Source of the DNA: Glandiceps talaboti
Lineage: Eukaryota > Hemichordata > Enteropneusta > Spengelidae
NCBI RefSeq assembly: GCF_964340395.1
Contig: NC_135568.1
Span: 6,454,079 to 6,518,078, forward strand
Length of the DNA: 64,000 nt
Direction: 5' to 3'
Part shown: positions 58,475-64,000 of the stretch, in pieces
Layout: each line of letters starts with the position of its first letter
How positions within the stretch are numbered: the first letter of the stretch is position 1
Notes under the pieces: generated by a model
The model's database searches: none
The model's input: the letters and a program-made list of their open reading frames with translations, nothing else
What the model was told of the DNA's origin: nothing
Made by a program: the position numbers and the translations under genes

Positions 58475-58725
58475 CGGTGTTTTTGCTAAGGTCGGGAAAC
58501 CATGGTAACAGAAAGGGGGAATATGGTAAAACTGGCATAGCTTCTTATATATCGTACCATGAATTTGATGGGGAACCCCCGGTATTAAAAATGACAGGGG
58601 AACTAAGGTAGATTTGACCTGCTTACTAATTGCCCTTAACAAAAAACACTGGTAGGGAAACCCAGTAAAATGACAGGGGAACTTAGGTAGATATTACCTA
58701 CTTACCGACCTTAGCAAAAACACTG
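58475..58725. mobile_element. Non-autonomous DNA element with 19-bp TIRs
   Basis: Left end GTGTTTTTGCTAAGGTCGG and right end CCGACCTTAGCAAAAACAC are exact inverted copies. Inside, a second TIR-like block (TTAACAAAAAACACTGG, about 58636) and the repeated ATGACAGGGGAACT suggest a nested or duplicated copy. TCATT stands next to both ends. Related words (CTACTTACTGCCCT) occur at 5297 and 17938, so the family is dispersed. Confidence 0.65.
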
Positions 58726-58878
58726 TCATTGAATGAACTCACATGGTCAATAGTGTATATTTCCAGCAAAACATACTTTAATTCCTTCACTTTATACACT
58801 TCAGACTGACAAGACAAATTTCTAAATTATATTTTTACTGTTCTGAGTCAATGAATGGATAATCAAGATGAACCAGAT

Positions 58879-58884
58879 TTTATT
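58879..58884 (-). terminator. Probable polyadenylation signal of the KIF9-type gene
   Basis: AATAAA on the minus strand about 106 bp beyond the stop codon. Confidence 0.5.
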
Positions 58885-58989
58885 CAACAAATGTATATCA
58901 CTACAAGTGTTCACCCCTCTGTCCACCCGTCTGTCCACCTGTCTGTTTACCAGTCTGTAAATCTTCTTGTCTACCTATGTCAGTATAAC

Positions 58990-61900
58990 TTAATATTGTA
59001 CAGTCATCATTGATGGTGGATGGTTCCGTACATTAATAGTTGGTGTTCCTGGTTTTCTTGAAGGCTGGGGTTGGCTCATTGCTTCTTCATATGTTTGCTG
59101 ATGGAAAAAAAACACCGAATCGGAATATTAACAATTACTTTTAAAGGCTGAATTCAGATTAAAATTTACGAGTGAAAAACAGTTGTCTGGCAGAGTTGTA
59201 GAAAAAACTGGCCAAGACACAGACTAGGGTCCATAACATAAGAATGATCCTATGCAATCCTTATGACTCCACTGATAAGATAACACTAATGAAAGAACCT
59301 GGGATTGAAACCCTGGCCTTTAAGATTCAAATTCTGCCATGTCCATACAAACCCTGACACAAAGTTCTATAAATCATATGTACGAGGGATTACTTGTACT
59401 GTTGTGTTCACATATGAGAGGTATTTGTATTGCAGTGCAATACCAAAAACATTATTGTATACCTGCATGTAAATGATATGCAAATGAGAGCATGATCATT
59501 CATTCGTTGGAAATGTGCTCTTTCAGATAAACATATGTTAATAATCTTACATAATAAGATATGTTAATATCTTTATTACACTTATGTACCCAAATAGAAT
59601 TGTCAATTTTCTATACAGTTGTAATAATGCCATATCATATCTTATCTTATATAATAATGACAGGACCCCTCTCAGTTTCACTGTCAACCTAGCTACCCTC
59701 CTCCCAGTGCTCAAAAACAGATCTTAACTTACCCTCCTCTCAGTTCTCATCTTAGCATTATAGAATGCAGCTGAGTCTGGATTCTCCATCAATAATTCCA
59801 ACTGTAATCTCTCAAACCTCTCTCCTTCATCTTCAGGCTGAAGAAAAAAAATTGAAAGAAAAAATCAGATAACACAATTAATTGGAATCAACTTGGATGT
59901 GATTTCTTTGTATTGGTTTCACCATAAATATTAATACATTATTGCGATAATGTTCTGTGAACAGTAGTGGACAGTCTAGGGTGGCATATTTGGAAATGAA
60001 CATCGAAATAGACATATGAGTTATGCTAAAATGAACTAACCTGCAGCCATGCAGACATTGAATGCACACTTCAAAACATTGGTGTCTGCATGTCTGTGTC
60101 TAGTTGCAGTATGTTAAATAGTTTATTTCATTTTATAGACAAAATGTAGTAAGAAGTTGCGATCTTGCTATTTTAGCGTAGAATATGCAGTCTCTAAATG
60201 GGTTCTGAGTGGTTGTATAAAACATTGCAGCTGCTGGTGAACGGTAACTTGAAATGTGCTGTAATACATACCTGGGCAGAATCGTTGATTACGGATTCAA
60301 AACTATGGAGGTACTGATAATCTAAACACTCACCTCTGCTGTGTATGTTGTACCTAGTCGTGCACCAAAGCCTGCCTGTGCACTGGTTTGTTCATCTGAT
60401 GTTGTCAGGAATGATTCTGAATACCAGCTATCAAATTCTACAGAATTAAATAAAATCAAATACTTGATTAACATGATGAACAAGGTAAACAATGCAAAAA
60501 ACCCTAATAACTAAATTTCAGTAAATAATATACTATTATTGATCAAAGTCAGCGACGTGCATTTAGAAATTTACAACCAACAATGAAAATTTTCAAGCAT
60601 CTTTTTTTTGGTCCTCTTATAGCAAAATAGAGTCTGTTTTTTAAATTTGATAAATTCTTGATTCTAAGCTCTAGCATCATATCAGAACTGAAAGCACATG
60701 ACATACCATATCAAACTTAGATACAAGACTGGTTCATGTAATCAGTGAGTTTGAGCTGTATATCTGTATTACCATGTGCTAGTCAAGTTGTACATGTTTG
60801 AACAAAGAATACAGGATTAATTTTCTGGGACTACAGTGTGTGCCTATGTCATTGTTTTTTTTGTTGTGCTTGAATAATGTTTAAAATATTCATCCAGGTA
60901 TTGCTAATCTGGGGAGAACACTATTAAACTGTGTGCAATGAAAACTAATAAGCATAATATTTGACCCCAGAAATGACTCCACCTTCGATATACTAATGCA
61001 CACACATAAACTGTGTTATGTTTGCATATGTGTAACATCATCATTTTCAAATTGTTGCATCTTCAGTGCTTCTGTGTAGAGTCAAAAACACTTGTCGGCC
61101 CATTGTGTAAACACATGAAAACATCATCATGTAAATACAGTCTCACCTTGAATGAGTCTTTGTCTACAGTTATCAACCAATTTTTGACAATATTGCACTT
61201 CTGATTTGATGTTTTTCAATTCTTCATAGTCAGCACGGTATGATGCTTTCAAATCTTTCATTTTCTTAATCAGTAAGAATTCTTCCTCATCAATAACGGT
61301 TTCTCCATCCTCATTAACAAATTCTCCTATGAAAAAGTAACAGTTATAATGTTATAAATATTACTTAAGCTGCTAAGTCAGACAGACAGTTGACGAACAA
61401 TCACACAACATCACACAAAAACGAACTTTTTTCATTTAGGACAAAACTAGAAATTCTTGTTTTAAAGCAGAGGAACTTTAATATCACAAGTGAGTTATTT
61501 TTAGTACAACTTGTGACAGTCAAACTGGGATACTTGATTGTATTCTGTTGTACCTTGTTCAAGTCTTTCACTTCTCTTTCTTTCCATCTGTTCTCTAGTT
61601 TCATCAAGTTCTTGTTTTGTTCCATTAATTGTTTTAGCCAAGTCTCGACACAGCTTCTTTTTCTGACCTAAGATATCTGAAAGTAAAAAAAAAAATTGAA
61701 AATTTCATTATTGAAATATTTCAGGCAACAAGCAAGTACAAAAACAGATGTCTCATCAATAAACTTCTTATGATGCTTGGTTATAACAAGAAACAGAATA
61801 ATTCTAAGTCGGGACAGTTTGTCTAAAGTGGTGCAATGATGTGAATTTTTTTTTTTATTTTCAACAAACCTGTCACTAAATCTACTATTTATGGCAGTTA

Positions 61901-62944
61901 CTGCTCTTGTTATTTAGTACTTTAGAGCAAGTGTGTATGTGGAGGGCAGATGTCATTCGCTTGTTTATGTTTGGCTCTGCAGTTGTCTTCACTAAAGTAG
62001 GGAGGGTGATTTTTGTGTCTCTCCCCGGATTTGCCGACTGCATGGACTGGACAAACATGAAAAAAAGACTGACGCAAGGGTATTTAAGTGATGTGCATGC
62101 TGACCAGAAACAATTTTTTTTTCCATAGTACTATTATGAAAATCGTTAGTACTGTCGAGTTGACTTATACCGGTATATACTACATCGGCAAATGAGGTTT
62201 CGGCTTATTAAGATGAACACAAACGAAAACTATTGTTAACATATGTGGAAGATTACACAAGTGTGTGATAACCTTCCCTCTGTTGTGCAGATATAATCAA
62301 CCTGTGATCAAGATATTGTAAACACTGGAAGTCCCAAAAATGTACACTGCTGCAAAATTATGTGAGTCATCAGAAATGACACTCTACTGTGAGTATATTT
62401 GGACAAACATCTATACAACAGCTTATATCAACATATCGCAACAATTATAGGTTTACTTTGTGTCCTATCTTAGTTAGCCGAAACCTCAATTGCCAGTGTA
62501 GTATATCTGTAAAACAGTTTAAAGTTTGTGACTTTTCATGTGGTTTACCATTACATCAATATAAATTTCCATTCCTAAAAATATATATATTTATCAAAAT
62601 TTGGTGTCTTTAAAAAACAACATCAAAAAGCATGACAAACATAAAAGTTCACAGACTAAAAAGGGTCAAAGGTGATACCTTTATTTTCTGTTAGAATCCT
62701 GTTGATTTCACTTCCACGTTCATGTTTGAATTCTTCAAATGCTACAGTTCGGAGTGGTGGTGTGCTTGGTCGCTGTGTAACACCAGCGTCTCCTACAGCC
62801 CCACCTGAACCACTGACTGGTGTAGTCTCAGCTCCTGGTATAGATTCCCTTGTATCTGGTGGATGTTGTCTTGTTGGTGATGAGTGCTCAGTTTGCATGG
62901 TACTGGGTACAGGACTGGATGGCATTCCACTCTTTGATGGCGGA
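58990..62944 (-). CDS. KIF9: KIF9-type kinesin, C-terminal part (partial)
   Basis: Six exons: 62679-62944, 61554-61676, 61147-61326, 60334-60437, 59733-59837 and 58990-59097; all have AG/GT borders and join in frame for about 295 residues to the stop. Recognised by family-specific pieces of the KIF9 tail: FEEFKHERGSEINRILTENK, DEEEFLLIKKMKDLKASYR, EVQYCQKLVDNCRQRL, FDSWYSESF and SAAFYNAKM. The first visible exon begins with a Pro/Ser/Thr-rich linker before the coiled coil. KIF9 is a kinesin of motile cilia (central pair). The motor domain and earlier exons are upstream of 64000, so nothing can be said of motor activity. The tail ends MTVQY. The closely related KIF6 has a different tail. Confidence 0.9.
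59270..59345 (-). mobile_element. tRNA-like SINE relic
   Basis: On the minus strand a B-box-like GGGTTTCAATCCC (59301-59313) with a weak A-box-like TGGCAGAATTTG upstream (about 59328-59339), in the last intron of the KIF9-type gene. Weakly supported. Confidence 0.3.
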
Positions 62945-64000
62945 CTAGGGAAAACGCAATAAATAAAAGTTTTCTAATTGTTAGTAAAGTAATCAACTAA
63001 TAATTATATGCTGCATATATGACTGCGGCAAGTCTACTGTTGGCTGGCTAATACATACACAACATCTTGAATTGATGAGGCCTTACGATGGACATTGATG
63101 TATTTAATTGCATAGTAGGATGCCATATCTCTGAGAGTGAAACTCATCAGATTTAAATTACTTATCTTGATCACAGGGTGATTATGTCTGCATCACCAAG
63201 AAACTGTTATCACCCACTTGGGTAATATATTATTTAGTGTCTATCTTAGTTTGCTGGTAGCTTGCTTTCCGCAGTAATATTTTCACAACTAGAAAATGTT
63301 GCCATTTCACAGCCCTCTAACGTAACTAGTCAGTTCCACCATAAACAGACCTTCACAAAAAGTGAGCCCTCTACAGGTGATATGAATAATGACTTACAGT
63401 AGCATGGATACAATGTTGATAAGTCTAGCGATCCCTTAGCCCCAGTATGGGAGACTTCCATCTAAATTATTTTTACCCTTTTTTTGCATCCCAATACATT
63501 TTTGTCTCCCAATCACATTACAAAATACTATCAAAATTCAAATATTCATGTTATTTCACCACTAGGGGGCACTATTTTTGGAAAAGGTCTATTCATGTAA
63601 TAGTCCAGATATTTTTAAAATTTGAAATCCAGAAAATGTTTCAATTTTTGATAAATTCTAAATTGTTGGAAAGTAATTCACCAAATGGTTTCATTGAAAT
63701 TACAAATAAATGTAAAAAAAATTCTATATGTAGGAAAAAGTTTTGTCGACAAGAATTTTGAAAATGTAAGTAACAGAGTTAATTTTATATATCTAAAAAC
63801 TAATGACTTCGGGTTATACAGTTATTCAAAGATGACAGATTTGAAACAAAGATAACACATATTTTATATTTTTGAACAATACATGTAGTACTACTAAGAA
63901 TCCATGCAGATTAGGCAAGTTCTAAGGGTAAGATTTTACCAGTATCCAATCAGAAACCATTGACATATTGCTACAGAACATTTCCTTATAAGGAAATAGC
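62945..64000. other. Intron of the KIF9-type gene, no exon seen
   Basis: About 1 kb of AT-rich sequence upstream of the first visible KIF9 exon. I found no further exon. ACTAGGGGGCAC near 63560 is a short word common in dispersed repeats. The open frame at 63447-63761 (+) has no support. Confidence 0.45.

Noticed and set aside
58990-62944. Assignment to KIF6 instead of KIF9
   Set aside because: The tail pieces EINRILTENK, YCQKLVDNCRQRL and FDSWYSESF fit the KIF9 tail, not that of KIF6.

Overview
This is an animal nuclear genome window: AT-rich, spliced genes with GT/AG introns, abundant microsatellites, SINE/LINE/MITE debris. The species cannot be fixed from the sequence. Intronless RING/B-box/filamin/NHL (TRIM2/3-type) paralogues and the repeat style suggest a marine invertebrate (lophotrochozoan, hemichordate or amphioxus-like); that is inference.

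Layout. 1-26 kb: no convincing gene; it holds tandem repeats (84 bp x3 at 5.5 kb, 70 bp at 6.7 kb, 34 bp x about 27 at 16.0-16.9 kb), a tRNA-derived SINE at 7.5 kb, a second SINE-like copy whose body has become a 96-bp tandem repeat, palindromic MITEs, GT arrays, and a CpG-richer stretch at 22.6-23.5 kb. 26.1-28.3 kb (+): TRIM-NHL copy A. 32.3-53.7 kb (-): a complete EZH2 (PRC2 histone H3K27 methyltransferase) gene, 19 coding exons that join in frame to 735 residues. Its ~10-kb intron 5 carries two further intronless TRIM-NHL genes, B (39.9-42.0 kb) and C (44.9-47.1 kb), on the opposite strand. 54.9 kb: a probable bidirectional promoter shared with a three-exon gene at 55.1-57.4 kb (+) coding for an unrecognised 123-residue protein. 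59.0-62.9 kb (-): the last six exons of a KIF9-type kinesin; the motor part lies beyond the window.

The most unusual features are in EZH2. The 3' end of exon 14 together with its 5' splice site is repeated about nine times (67-bp unit) inside the following intron, and the 3' end of exon 10 with its donor is repeated twice more in its own intron. Four or more other EZH2 introns also hold minisatellites. The three TRIM genes have paralogous 3' flanks, look like mosaics of one another, and show a stop-codon loss in A and a new N-terminal Gly-2 (myristoylation-like) in C. A MITE present at the same flank site in A and B but absent in C marks an insertion/empty-site pair.

The genes do not form one pathway: EZH2 is a chromatin silencer, KIF9 a ciliary kinesin, and the TRIM-NHL proteins are probable E3 ubiquitin ligases. 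What links them is physical: nesting, antisense overlap and local duplication.
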